DNA of 20,494 nt from Corallococcus sp. CAG:1435 (GTDB lineage: Bacteria; Bacillota; Clostridia; Christensenellales; CAG-314), in assembly GCA_000433775.1 (NCBI GenBank), contig HF998454.1:1-20494 (forward strand). Direction: 5' to 3'. Below, in pieces: positions 14,385-20,494 of the stretch (positions are counted from its first letter, which is position 1; each line of letters begins with the position of its first letter). Made by a program: the position numbers and the translations under genes. Below the pieces are notes generated by a model. It searched no databases and was not told where the DNA came from. It saw nothing but the letters and a program-made list of their open reading frames with translations.

Positions 14385-14789
14385 TCAAATGCATTGTTTG
14401 CGGTGTTTTGTCAGGGAAAATACACAAATGCAAAAATGCCGGTGCCCAAGTGTCGTGTGCAAAAGAATTTTTTGTGTGTCGTTATTTTTTGCGTTTTCGG
14501 CTGGGCAGTATCTGCTTTGAATATCGTCAAGATACTCTTCAAACTCAACTAACACCGCAGATATATTTTTGACGGTAGGCACGGCGTCGGAATTTCTCAA
14601 AAACCTCAACAAGGCACGGCTGTTGCCGTGCCTTTCGCTTGGCGGCGAGTTATCGCCTTTGTACGAACTTAGAAAGTCAGATAAAGGAGCAGCCTCTTTG
14701 GACTGCTTTTCTGTTTCCTTTACCGATTCGATTGAGTTGTTGTGCTTTTTGAGCGGATCGGAGAAGTAGTAGCTATTCTTTCTATAATG
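14385..14789 (-). pseudogene. Open minus-strand frame without a start, possible gene remnant
   Basis: The frame is open for 134 codons after a stop, with no ATG. The predicted product is hydrophilic and protein-like (ESVKETEKQSKEAAPLSDF, later NISAVLVEFEEYLDDIQS). Only weak TTG starts near 14612 would give a short protein, and none has an SD. The terminator-like hairpin at 14611-14645 lies inside it, so it may be a fusion of two decayed fragments. Family not recognised. It is convergent with the XRE gene. Confidence 0.3.
14611..14645. repeat. Left copy of a terminator/tRNA-tip direct repeat
   Basis: This 35-bp stretch matches 17095-17128 with one substitution and one inserted base. It includes the GGCACGGC/GCCGTGCC hairpin and the TTGGCGG that, beside the real tRNA-Ser, encodes the CCA end. 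Here no tRNA follows. The two copies bracket the AbrB-ABC transporter operon. Confidence 0.75.
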
Positions 14790-14843
14790 CTAAATCTTAT
14801 TGACGATCTTTTTGTAATCTTATCTTTAAAAACTTTTTATTTA

Positions 14844-14872
14844 TTGACATTTCGTTAATTTGTTTGTATAAT
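14844..14872 (+). promoter_or_regulatory. Perfect-consensus sigma-A promoter of the AbrB-ABC operon
   Basis: TTGACA (14844-14849), 17 nt and TATAAT (14867-14872). Directly downstream, AAGTAA occurs at 14873-14878 and again at 14882-14887, and GTATAA (14866-14871) is mirrored by TTATAC (14894-14899). These are candidate operator elements for the AbrB-type protein. A promoter this strong implies repression. Confidence 0.9.
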
Positions 14873-14913
14873 AAGTAAGAAAAGTAATACTAATTATACC
14901 AAAGGAGTGTATT

Positions 14914-15141
14914 ATGGAGAATTTCCCTGAAGGTAAGTTTCTGACTACGGTAAAAATCGGTCCCAAAGGACAGATTGTTATTCCTAAAGAGGTACGGGAT
15001 ATGTTTTCGCTGAATACTGGCGATTCATTACTTTTAATGGCGGACAAAGGACAAGGTATCGCCTTGCAGCCGTTTTCTTATATGGAAACGCTGTGGAATG
15101 CGGTTAACAATGTTAAAAACGGAGATAAAGATAAAAAATGA
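14914..15141 (+). CDS. AbrB/SpoVT-type swapped-hairpin transcriptional regulator
   Basis: A 75-aa protein with an N-terminal AbrB-like DNA-binding domain (about 8-52): the signature KIGPKGQIVIPKEVRDMFSL, then TGDSLLLMADKGQGIALQP. Such proteins dimerise through swapped beta-hairpins. AAAGGAG lies 6-7 nt before the ATG. Its stop overlaps the ABC ATPase start as ATGA, so the two are translationally coupled. AbrB-type regulators often head small ABC exporter operons in Clostridia, in place of the more common GntR/YtrA type. It probably represses its own operon at sites near the promoter; this is inferred. Confidence 0.9.
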   Translation: MENFPEGKFLTTVKIGPKGQIVIPKEVRDMFSLNTGDSLLLMADKGQGIALQPFSYMETLWNAVNNVKNGDKDKK

Positions 15142-15998
15142 ACGCGCTTGAAGTCAGAGAATTAACAAAAGTCTATCCAGAATTCAAGTTGGATAAGGTA
15201 AGTTTTTGCGTGGAACAAGGGCATATTTCCGGACTTATTGGAAGAAACGGAGCAGGGAAAAGCACGACAATTAAAGGTATTTTACGTCTTATCAATGCAG
15301 AAGGAAGTGTCTCTGTCTTTGGAAAAGATTTTCTTAATGAGGAAATGACCGTTAAACAAATGATAGGTTATGTCGGAGGCGGCTTTCGATATTATCCTAT
15401 GAATACGCTTGCCGCAATACGCAAAGCATACGCGCCTTTTTATCCGAGTTGGAATCAAAGTAGATATGAAAAATTCCTTTCGCAATTCGAGCTTATTGAA
15501 AGTAAAAAGGTAAAAGAGCTTTCCGAAGGAATGAAAGTAAAGTTTGCGCTTGCCCTCGCTCTCTCGCACGGTGCAAAGTTGCTCATTATGGACGAGCCGA
15601 CAAGCGGCCTTGATCCGCTTTCTCGCGAGGAGTTTTGTGACATTATTTTACAACTTGTACGAGAAGAAGGCGTATCGGTTCTTTTCTCTACGCACATAAC
15701 GTCCGACCTGATGCGAATTGCAGACGATATCGTTTATATCTCGCAAGGGAAAATTCTTGCGGCGTGTCCATTGAAAGAATTGCTATGCAAATATAAGTTG
15801 GCACATTTTTCTTCTCTTGCCGACGCATCTGCCGTCAACGCTATCGGCGTGAAGGCGGTCAAAGAAGGCTACGAAGGTTTGCTGCCCCGTGACATGCAAA
15901 TATCGGAAAGTATAGCCGTGACAGATGCAACGATCGACAATATTATCGTACATTTGGAAAAAGAAAACGAGGAAAAGAAACATGTTAAATCTAATTAA
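15138..15998 (+). CDS. ABC transporter ATP-binding protein
   Basis: A 286-aa ATPase that would power export through the adjacent permease. The nucleotide-binding domain spans about 1-225: Walker A GRNGAGKST (35-43), signature LSEGM (128-132), Walker B LLIMDE (148-153), D-loop SGLD (156-159) and H-loop His186. The Q-loop position reads IGYVGGGFRYYP with no glutamine. The signature is LSEGM rather than LSGGQ, which is frequent in the YtrB/BcrA-like branch. A C-terminal extension of about 60 residues follows. It overlaps the AbrB gene by 4 bp and the permease gene by 17 bp. TTA and other codons rare in the large neighbouring genes are common here, hinting at a different origin. Substrate unknown; an antimicrobial or peptide export role is typical of the family. 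Confidence 0.92.
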   Translation: MNALEVRELTKVYPEFKLDKVSFCVEQGHISGLIGRNGAGKSTTIKGILRLINAEGSVSVFGKDFLNEEMTVKQMIGYVGGGFRYYPMNTLAAIRKAYAPFYPSWNQSRYEKFLSQFELIESKKVKELSEGMKVKFALALALSHGAKLLIMDEPTSGLDPLSREEFCDIILQLVREEGVSVLFSTHITSDLMRIADDIVYISQGKILAACPLKELLCKYKLAHFSSLADASAVNAIGVKAVKEGYEGLLPRDMQISESIAVTDATIDNIIVHLEKENEEKKHVKSN

Positions 15999-16638
15999 AA
16001 AAGAAATTGCTCTTTGTATGCACCCTACGGCTTTTATCTTTCTCTTTTTTGCCGTGCTCGTTTTTATGCCGAATTATCCATATGAAGTCATTTTCTTTTT
16101 CTCATGCCTTTCGATATTTTTCTGTTGTATGATGACAAGGGAAAACGGTGATATTGCTTTTTCCTGCGCATTGCCTGTAAAAAAAGAGCATATTCCCTTT
16201 GCAAAAATGCTGGTGGTATTCGGGTTACAGTGTATCATTTTATTTCTTGTCGGTGTCATAGGCGCAATAAAAGGTGCTGTATTGCCTGCGGAGCAATATG
16301 TCAATCAAGCAGGGATATCGGCGAATCTTGTTTTGGTAGGCAACGGGGCGATTTTGCTCGGCATATTCAATCTAATCTTCTTCCCCTGTTATTTCAAAAA
16401 CCCCGACAAAATCGGAGTCCCTTTCGTAATCGGTGCAGTTGTTGTATTTTTGCTAATCAGCGTTTTTATCGCTTTGCGTTGGGCAACGTCGCTCTATTCT
16501 ACAACCCTGAACGGCCTCAATTCCGAAAATACAGGCGCAAAACTCGTGGCACTTGTTATAGGTATTGCTGTCTATGTTGTTTTATCTGCTGTAAGCTGTA
16601 AACTCTCAATGAGGTGTTTTCAAAGTGTAGATTTGTAA
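15982..16638 (+). CDS. ABC-2 type transporter permease
   Basis: A 218-aa integral membrane protein with about six hydrophobic helices (roughly 13-30, 35-52, 75-97, 113-135, 142-165, 187-210). Between helices two and three it carries the conserved cytoplasmic segment TRENGDIAFSCALPVKKEHIPFAKM, typical of ABC-2 exporter permeases. The frame extends upstream to 15925, but ATG 15982 has GAGGAAA before it and gives the typical MLNLIKKEI opening, so I prefer it. It overlaps the ATPase gene by 17 bp. One ATPase and one permease suggest a homodimeric exporter. A strong terminator follows at 16685-16730. Confidence 0.88.
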   Translation: MLNLIKKEIALCMHPTAFIFLFFAVLVFMPNYPYEVIFFFSCLSIFFCCMMTRENGDIAFSCALPVKKEHIPFAKMLVVFGLQCIILFLVGVIGAIKGAVLPAEQYVNQAGISANLVLVGNGAILLGIFNLIFFPCYFKNPDKIGVPFVIGAVVVFLLISVFIALRWATSLYSTTLNGLNSENTGAKLVALVIGIAVYVVLSAVSCKLSMRCFQSVDL

Positions 16639-16684
16639 ATACTTATATAAAAATCAGTTTGACAAAAAGTCATAAAATAGTCTT

Positions 16685-16730
16685 AAACTAAAACAGTCAG
16701 CCCGTTGCAATGGGCTGACTGTTTTAGTTT
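16685..16730 (+). terminator. Terminator of the AbrB-ABC operon, bidirectional
   Basis: A perfect 19-bp stem (16685-16703 with 16712-16730) with an 8-nt loop and A/T-rich outer arms. Confidence 0.85.
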
Positions 16731-16766
16731 CGTTCAACAATGATCCCGAAGGTATCGACGGCAAAA

Positions 16767-16801
16767 AATAATACGAACCCGAAATCAAGGTTCGTATTAT
16801 T
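16767..16801 (-). terminator. Minus-strand terminator after a tRNA-Ser 3' fragment
   Basis: A perfect 13-bp stem (16767-16779 with 16789-16801). On the minus strand it is followed by a T-run (16766-16762). It lies 6 bp downstream, in the minus sense, of the fragment at 16808-16828. Confidence 0.75.
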
Positions 16802-16807
16802 CCCTAA

Positions 16808-16828
16808 TGGCGGAAGCGAAGGGATTCG
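16808..16828 (-). repeat. tRNA-Ser 3'-end fragment, copy 1
   Basis: These 21 bp are identical to 17123-17143, the CCA end, acceptor strand and part of the T arm of the intact tRNA-Ser, but no tRNA body is attached. It looks like an integration or duplication scar. Confidence 0.8.
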
Positions 16829-16938
16829 TAAGGAGCAACGCAGTTGCGACGGAATAGGGATTGTGCAACAATCCCGTCACATTATTTCAATTTCACTTCG
16901 TTGTAACATGGCGTGCGGTGAAGCAACACGAAGCAATG

Positions 16939-16967
16939 AAAAAAGACACCGTTTGTGGTGTCTTTTT
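16939..16967. terminator. Bidirectional terminator after the second tRNA fragment
   Basis: A stem of 11 bp (AAAAAGACACC with GGTGTCTTTTT) around GTTTGT. It lies about 33 bp beyond the tRNA fragment at 17000-17017 in the minus sense. Confidence 0.75.
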
Positions 16968-16999
16968 GTGTTGCGACTTTAAGCAAGCCGCTTTTATTA

Positions 17000-17017
17000 A
17001 CGGAAGCGAAGGATTCG
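17000..17017 (-). repeat. tRNA-Ser 3'-end fragment, copy 2, degenerate
   Basis: CGGAAGCGAAGGATTCG repeats the tRNA-Ser 3' end with one G lost and without the CCA. The spacer that follows (17018-17090) is similar in order of motifs to 16829-16938 (GAG, GCAGT, GCGA, TTATTTC, CTTCG-TGTA), so the whole fragment-spacer module seems duplicated. Confidence 0.7.
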
Positions 17018-17090
17018 TCCCGAGTGAAACGAGGGGGAGCGGAGCGCAGTGGAGCGATACGTTATTTCGTCATCCCTTCGCTGTAGCGTT

Positions 17091-17119
17091 AAAAAAGGCA
17101 CGGCTGTTACCGTGCCTTT
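17091..17119 (-). terminator. Terminator of the tRNA-Ser gene
   Basis: On the minus strand, GGCACGG and CCGTGCC (17116-17110 with 17103-17097) pair, extended by A-T pairs, and end in a T-run (17096-17091). It is 3 bp past the CCA end. Confidence 0.88.
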
Positions 17120-17128
17120 CGTTGGCGG
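17095..17128. repeat. Right copy of the terminator/tRNA-tip direct repeat
   Basis: This is the original copy, covering the tRNA-Ser terminator and the encoded CCA and discriminator base. It matches 14611-14645 with one substitution and one base missing. Confidence 0.75.
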
Positions 17129-17213
17129 AAGCGAAGGGATTCGAACCCTTGTACCGATTGCTCGGTAACCGCATTTCGAGTGCGGGCCGTTGTGACCACT
17201 TCGATACGCTTCC
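17123..17213 (-). tRNA. tRNA-Ser(CGA), CCA encoded
   Basis: A class II tRNA. The acceptor stem GGAAGCG pairs with CGCTTCC, the discriminator is G and CCA is encoded. The anticodon stem CCGCA/TGCGG holds loop CTCGAAA, giving anticodon CGA (reads UCG serine codons). The long variable arm TACCGA-GCAA-TCGGTA is diagnostic for Ser. The T arm is AAGGG-TTCGAAT-CCCTT. The D stem is short. A consensus promoter and a terminator flank it. Two truncated copies of its 3' end lie downstream. Confidence 0.95.
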
Positions 17214-17234
17214 ACGGTGCTTTTGAGCCTTTCC

Positions 17235-17263
17235 ATTATACCAACTAAACACGTCATTGTCAA
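17235..17263 (-). promoter_or_regulatory. Perfect-consensus sigma-A promoter of tRNA-Ser
   Basis: On the minus strand, TTGACA (17263-17258), 17 nt and TATAAT (17240-17235), 21 bp before the first tRNA base. Confidence 0.92.
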
Positions 17264-17656
17264 TTATACGCATATTTTTTCGCAACAAAAAATTGCTCGT
17301 GCATTTGTGCGATAAATGACGTTTTTTTGCGGTTGTACGCTAGTTCAACTTTGCGGTGGTAGTTTTTTACTGTCGCCTAAACGCCGTTTGCCTAATTTTG
17401 ACATTTTTTTGCAATTACATCAACTTTTCACAATTTTTACGTTTTCGTCAGGTGTACAGCAGTGAAATTGTAATCCCGTTACTTTGAAATGTTGTTACCG
17501 CATCTCAAAAAACAAATACAAATATCCGCAAAAATGTTTCGTCCGTTGCAAAAGGACTGCTTGTGCAGGCTTTGGGCAACCCCCAAGGCAATTTTACTTG
17601 CAATGCGCAGGTTTTTGCCTGAATGTAAGTCGCAAACACAAACAAGGCGAAACGGC
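17264..17656. other. Intergenic region between tRNA-Ser and the lipoprotein gene
   Basis: About 390 bp. Open frames of 60-70 codons on the plus strand near 17484-17710 have no SD and overlap the promoter of the next gene. I see no repeat or RNA motif. Confidence 0.5.
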
Positions 17657-17685
17657 TTGCTTTTATTGCGGACAACAATTATAAT
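17657..17685 (+). promoter_or_regulatory. Promoter of the 5'-nucleotidase lipoprotein gene
   Basis: TTGCTT (17657-17662), 17 nt and a perfect TATAAT (17680-17685), 45 bp before the start codon. Confidence 0.65.
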
Positions 17686-17730
17686 AAGAACAACTACGGC
17701 GAAAGCCTGAAAAGTTATTTGGAGAAAACA

Positions 17731-20070
17731 ATGAAAAAACGCATTTTGATACTGCTTTTGGCGGTTATGGCGGTGGTGTGCATTGCATTGTCCGCTTGCA
17801 TTACCGACCATGTGCACAATTTCGGCAAGGATTGGAAAGCCGACGGCGAAAATCACTGGCACGAATGTTCCTGCGGTGAAAAGTCTTCCGTGGGCAAACA
17901 CGAATTTGCCAACTGGGTGGTGGACGTAGAGGCAACGGAAACGCAGTCGGGGTCTAAACACGCCGATTGCAACGTGTGCGGCTACCGTCTGACGGTGGAA
18001 ATTCCCCCCGTTTCTTCCCAACACACGCACCAATATCCGTCAAATTGGTTCAGTAACGAGCAAAGCCATTGGCACGAGTGTTCCTGCGGTGAAAAGGCAG
18101 ACGAAGGGGCGCACGTCGAATCGGACTGGATTGTGGATGTGCCTGCCACAACTTCGCAAGAGGGGCAAAAGCACACGGAATGTACCGTTTGCGGAAGAGT
18201 TTTGCAAACGCAAACCATCGAAAAACTCACCTCTGCAACACGCACAGTAGATTTCTACGCCATCAACGACTTCCACGGCGAAGTGGACAAAATTTCTACC
18301 GTTGCAGGCTTTTTGACACAGGCGAAGAACCAAAATCCCAACACCGTATTGATAAATTCCGGCGATATGTTTCAAGGTTCGTTGCAGTCCAACTACAACT
18401 ACGGCAAACTTCTAACCGACTGCATGGACGACGTCGGGTTTGACTGCCTCACTTTGGGCAATCACGAGTTCGATTGGGGGTTGGAAAAACTTTCGCAACT
18501 TATGCAAAGCAGCGACACGGCGTTTTTGGGCGCAAACATCTATCATTGGGACGCCGCCACAAAAACGTGGGGAACATTTGCCTCGGAAATTGCCCAACCT
18601 TACGTTGTAAAAACGTTGGACAACGGTTTAAAAGTGGGCATCATCGGCGTGATAGGCGACAGGCAGATAACCTCCATATCTTCCCAACTCGTGCAGACGA
18701 TAGGATTCAAAAATCCTGCCGAAGTGATACCTTCCCTGGCGGAAGAACTGCGCAACGAGGAAAATTGCGACGTGGTGGTGGTCAGTGCGCACACCGATGC
18801 CGATTCCCTTTTGGAAATTGACGGTTTCGACATCACCGAGTACGCCGACGCCGTATTTTGCGCTCACACGCATTACCGTGAGGACAGCGAAGTCAACGGG
18901 GTGCCGTTCATACAGGGCGGTTCCTACGGCAACTACGTTTCGCACATTCAACTGTCGGTGGACGAAAGGGGAAACGTCGACAGCCAAAAGGTGGAAAACA
19001 TATCCTACGACTACACTTGGCCCAACAAACTGACGGTGGAGCAACTTGTGGACAATTCCAACAGCCTTGTGGAAGAAGAAGCCAACAGGGTGCTTGCCAC
19101 CTTTGACGGTTCGCTGGATTCCCAAACGGCAGTTCCCCGTCTTGCCAGCCACGCCATTGCCGTCTACGCCGAGGAAACGTACGGAGCGATAGACCTTGCC
19201 ATGGTCAACAGCGGACGTTCGGGCATATCTTACGCCGTTACCTATTCCGATTTGTACCAGGCGTTGCCCTTCGACAACCAGGTGTACATTGCCAAGGTTA
19301 AGGGAAGCGACATACTGTACGAAAGCAATTACAACGAAATTTGGCGTGTCAGCGGCAGGGCGATACAGTACAACGAGTACTACACCGTTGCACTGATAGA
19401 CTATCTGCTTTTCCATCAAAACGCCAACAGAGATTACGACTACTTCCCCTCCGCTTTCACCAGCGGATTTGACCCCGTCCCCCTCACCAAGGAAGGCGAA
19501 GACATCTACAACTACCGTTTGATTACCCGTGATTTCCTGTTGGAAAACGACAACCTTTCTTTGGCGGATTACGTCGTTACAAACAACCGCACCGATGTCA
19601 ACCTTCTTACGTCGGAGGTACAATTTTCCGATGACGGTACAACGGATATTGTACATCAAGGCACTGCCGACGACCCCTACACCGTCAGCGAAGCCATTTT
19701 GGCGGCACAGGGAAAAACTTCCGCCACGGCAGTTTCCGCCTACGTAAGCGCAACGGTGGAGGATGTGAGCAATGCCATTCTCGGCTCGGCGTCGGGCGAT
19801 TTGGGAAACATCTATCTTACCGACGGCACAAACACACTTTACGTGTACTACATTTCCAAATTTGACGGCGCAACCAAAACGGACAACTGGTCGTCGGCAC
19901 AGCAGTTGAAAAGCGGCGACACGGTGCTGATGTACGTCAGACTGTACATGTACGGCGGAAGAGCGCAGGTGGGCAGCGGCTATTGCGTAACAATCAACGG
20001 CGTCGATGCACAACTCTACGGCTCGCCGACAGCAAACGTTACATGTAACTTTGCATACATTTTCGCCTGA
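17731..20070 (+). CDS. Surface lipoprotein 5'-nucleotidase/metallophosphoesterase with Cys-His-rich repeats
   Basis: A 779-aa exported protein. The signal peptide ends in a lipobox (LSAC, Cys23). Two homologous repeats (about 26-92 and 96-165) each carry HWHECSCGE and a later C-x2-C (Cys46/48/80/83 and Cys117/119/151/154), a ribbon-like metal or disulphide module. A calcineurin-like phosphoesterase domain follows: NDFHGE (Asp180, His182), NSGDMFQGS (Asp212), LGNHEFDWG (Asn244, His245), SAHTD and CAHTHYR. Then comes the 5'-nucleotidase C-terminal domain (MVNSGRSGISY, LPFDNQVYIAKVKG), and an OB-like tail (from about DDPYTVSEAILAAQGK) similar to domains in secreted nucleases and nucleotidases. 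It probably releases phosphate from extracellular nucleotides. The frame extends to a TTG at 17719, but ATG 17731 has GGAG 6 nt upstream and begins the signal peptide. Confidence 0.88.
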   Translation: MKKRILILLLAVMAVVCIALSACITDHVHNFGKDWKADGENHWHECSCGEKSSVGKHEFANWVVDVEATETQSGSKHADCNVCGYRLTVEIPPVSSQHTHQYPSNWFSNEQSHWHECSCGEKADEGAHVESDWIVDVPATTSQEGQKHTECTVCGRVLQTQTIEKLTSATRTVDFYAINDFHGEVDKISTVAGFLTQAKNQNPNTVLINSGDMFQGSLQSNYNYGKLLTDCMDDVGFDCLTLGNHEFDWGLEKLSQLMQSSDTAFLGANIYHWDAATKTWGTFASEIAQPYVVKTLDNGLKVGIIGVIGDRQITSISSQLVQTIGFKNPAEVIPSLAEELRNEENCDVVVVSAHTDADSLLEIDGFDITEYADAVFCAHTHYREDSEVNGVPFIQGGSYGNYVSHIQLSVDERGNVDSQKVENISYDYTWPNKLTVEQLVDNSNSLVEEEANRVLATFDGSLDSQTAVPRLASHAIAVYAEETYGAIDLAMVNSGRSGISYAVTYSDLYQALPFDNQVYIAKVKGSDILYESNYNEIWRVSGRAIQYNEYYTVALIDYLLFHQNANRDYDYFPSAFTSGFDPVPLTKEGEDIYNYRLITRDFLLENDNLSLADYVVTNNRTDVNLLTSEVQFSDDGTTDIVHQGTADDPYTVSEAILAAQGKTSATAVSAYVSATVEDVSNAILGSASGDLGNIYLTDGTNTLYVYYISKFDGATKTDNWSSAQQLKSGDTVLMYVRLYMYGGRAQVGSGYCVTINGVDAQLYGSPTANVTCNFAYIFA

Positions 20071-20494
20071 TACAGTAAAAACCTCACGCAACCTGCGTGC
20101 ATTAAGTTGTCGCTGGATATTGCACAAGCGTGTAGCAAGTTTTTTCGTTTGAAGTTGCCAACCTCACAACTGCCTGAATACGTTACAAACACGTCAGTTT
20201 TGTTACGCACGGCATGTTCAACAAATTACTCACGGCGTATTTTTTCGCATTAAATAAACAAAAAAAAGACGGCTTAAAAGTCGTCTTTTTTTGTCAAAAT
20301 TTGTTTTGTTAAAGCAACGGCGCAGTGCCGTTTTCCTAGAAAAGCACCGAGGGCGTTTTGCTTCTTTGTGCCGGTTTTGTGCATACGGTAGCAATATTTT
20401 GGTGCAAAACTTTGAAAATATTGCCACAAAACGATGCATTGTCGCAAAAATGAATGTTGCTACTTGGTAGTGGAACCCAACCCGCCGTTACGTT
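20071..20494. other. Right-hand intergenic end of the window
   Basis: Apart from the terminator at 20261-20292 I see no gene, promoter or repeat that I can support. The minus-strand frame at 20230-20439 runs through the terminator and is not credible. Confidence 0.5.
20261..20292 (+). terminator. Bidirectional rho-independent terminator
   Basis: An 11-bp stem (20261-20271 with 20282-20292) has A-run and T-run arms. It is the first strong terminator after the nucleotidase gene, 190 bp past its stop. A short CACGCA/TGCGTG hairpin at 20085-20099 lacks a T-tract. Confidence 0.8.

Noticed and set aside
14102..14572. 156-codon frame over the XRE gene
   Set aside because: It is a shifted frame of the XRE gene for half its length, with no SD or domain.
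15925..15981. Upstream ATG for the ABC permease
   Set aside because: It adds 19 polar residues encoded inside the ATPase gene and has no SD. ATG 15982 has GAGGAAA and the typical permease start.
16861..17226. 121-codon ORF across the tRNA-Ser gene
   Set aside because: It is a translation of the tRNA, its terminator and the repeat fragments, not a protein gene.
17719..17730. TTG start for the nucleotidase
   Set aside because: The TTG overlaps the GGAG that serves as SD for ATG 17731, and the signal peptide begins at that ATG.

Overview
The window looks like a chromosomal segment of an uncultured member of the Clostridia. The strongest taxonomic evidence is the SCIFF pair: a 48-residue six-cysteine peptide followed by its radical SAM/SPASM maturase, a nearly universal hallmark of that class. 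Sigma-A promoters close to consensus, strong Shine-Dalgarno (SD) sites, rho-independent terminators, a CCA-encoding tRNA and lipoprotein-type signal peptides all fit a Gram-positive-type Firmicute. The base composition is moderately AT-rich by eye. Most long genes avoid the codons TTA, CTA and TCA.

Layout, left to right. (1) 1-108: two terminators of an upstream gene outside the window. (2) 353-2442: a three-gene operon with an ECF-type sigma factor, a secreted C39/papain-like cysteine-peptidase-like protein and a single-pass membrane protein in the usual anti-sigma position. This is a candidate envelope-signalling module. (3) 2443-3302: mostly non-coding, with a possibly decayed gene and a diverged tandem duplication. 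(4) 3303-5033: membrane-anchored M28 metallopeptidase. (5) 5494-7167: SCIFF operon scfA-scfB with a consensus promoter, an intercistronic hairpin and a terminator. The peptide has Gly where the described Thr cross-link acceptor is expected. (6) 7676-9079: PLP-dependent Orn/Lys/Arg decarboxylase-family protein. (7) 9444-11696 (minus): alpha/beta hydrolase fused to a polytopic membrane domain. (8) 12158-12652 (minus): membrane zinc-ribbon protein.

(9) 12.7-17.1 kb is an accessory stretch. It holds a five-unit tandem repeat whose units keep one reading frame and vary largely synonymously, then a divergent SLOG-domain/XRE-regulator pair with shared promoter-region motifs and TTG starts. An open but startless minus-strand frame follows, then an AbrB-type regulator-ABC ATPase-ABC-2 permease operon with different codon use. 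The stretch ends in a cluster of tRNA-Ser 3'-end fragments, each followed by its own terminator, beside an intact tRNA-Ser(CGA). A terminator/tRNA-tip direct repeat brackets the ABC operon, which suggests a small tRNA-associated island or scars of repeated integration. (10) 17731-20070: a large surface lipoprotein with two Cys/His-rich repeats, a 5'-nucleotidase-type metallophosphoesterase, its C-terminal domain and an OB-like tail, followed by a terminator.

The better candidates for something undescribed are the sigma/C39-like/membrane-protein operon, the Gly-37 SCIFF variant, the coding-like tandem repeat array and the tRNA-Ser scar array. All functional statements are read from motifs by eye, and no database search was possible.
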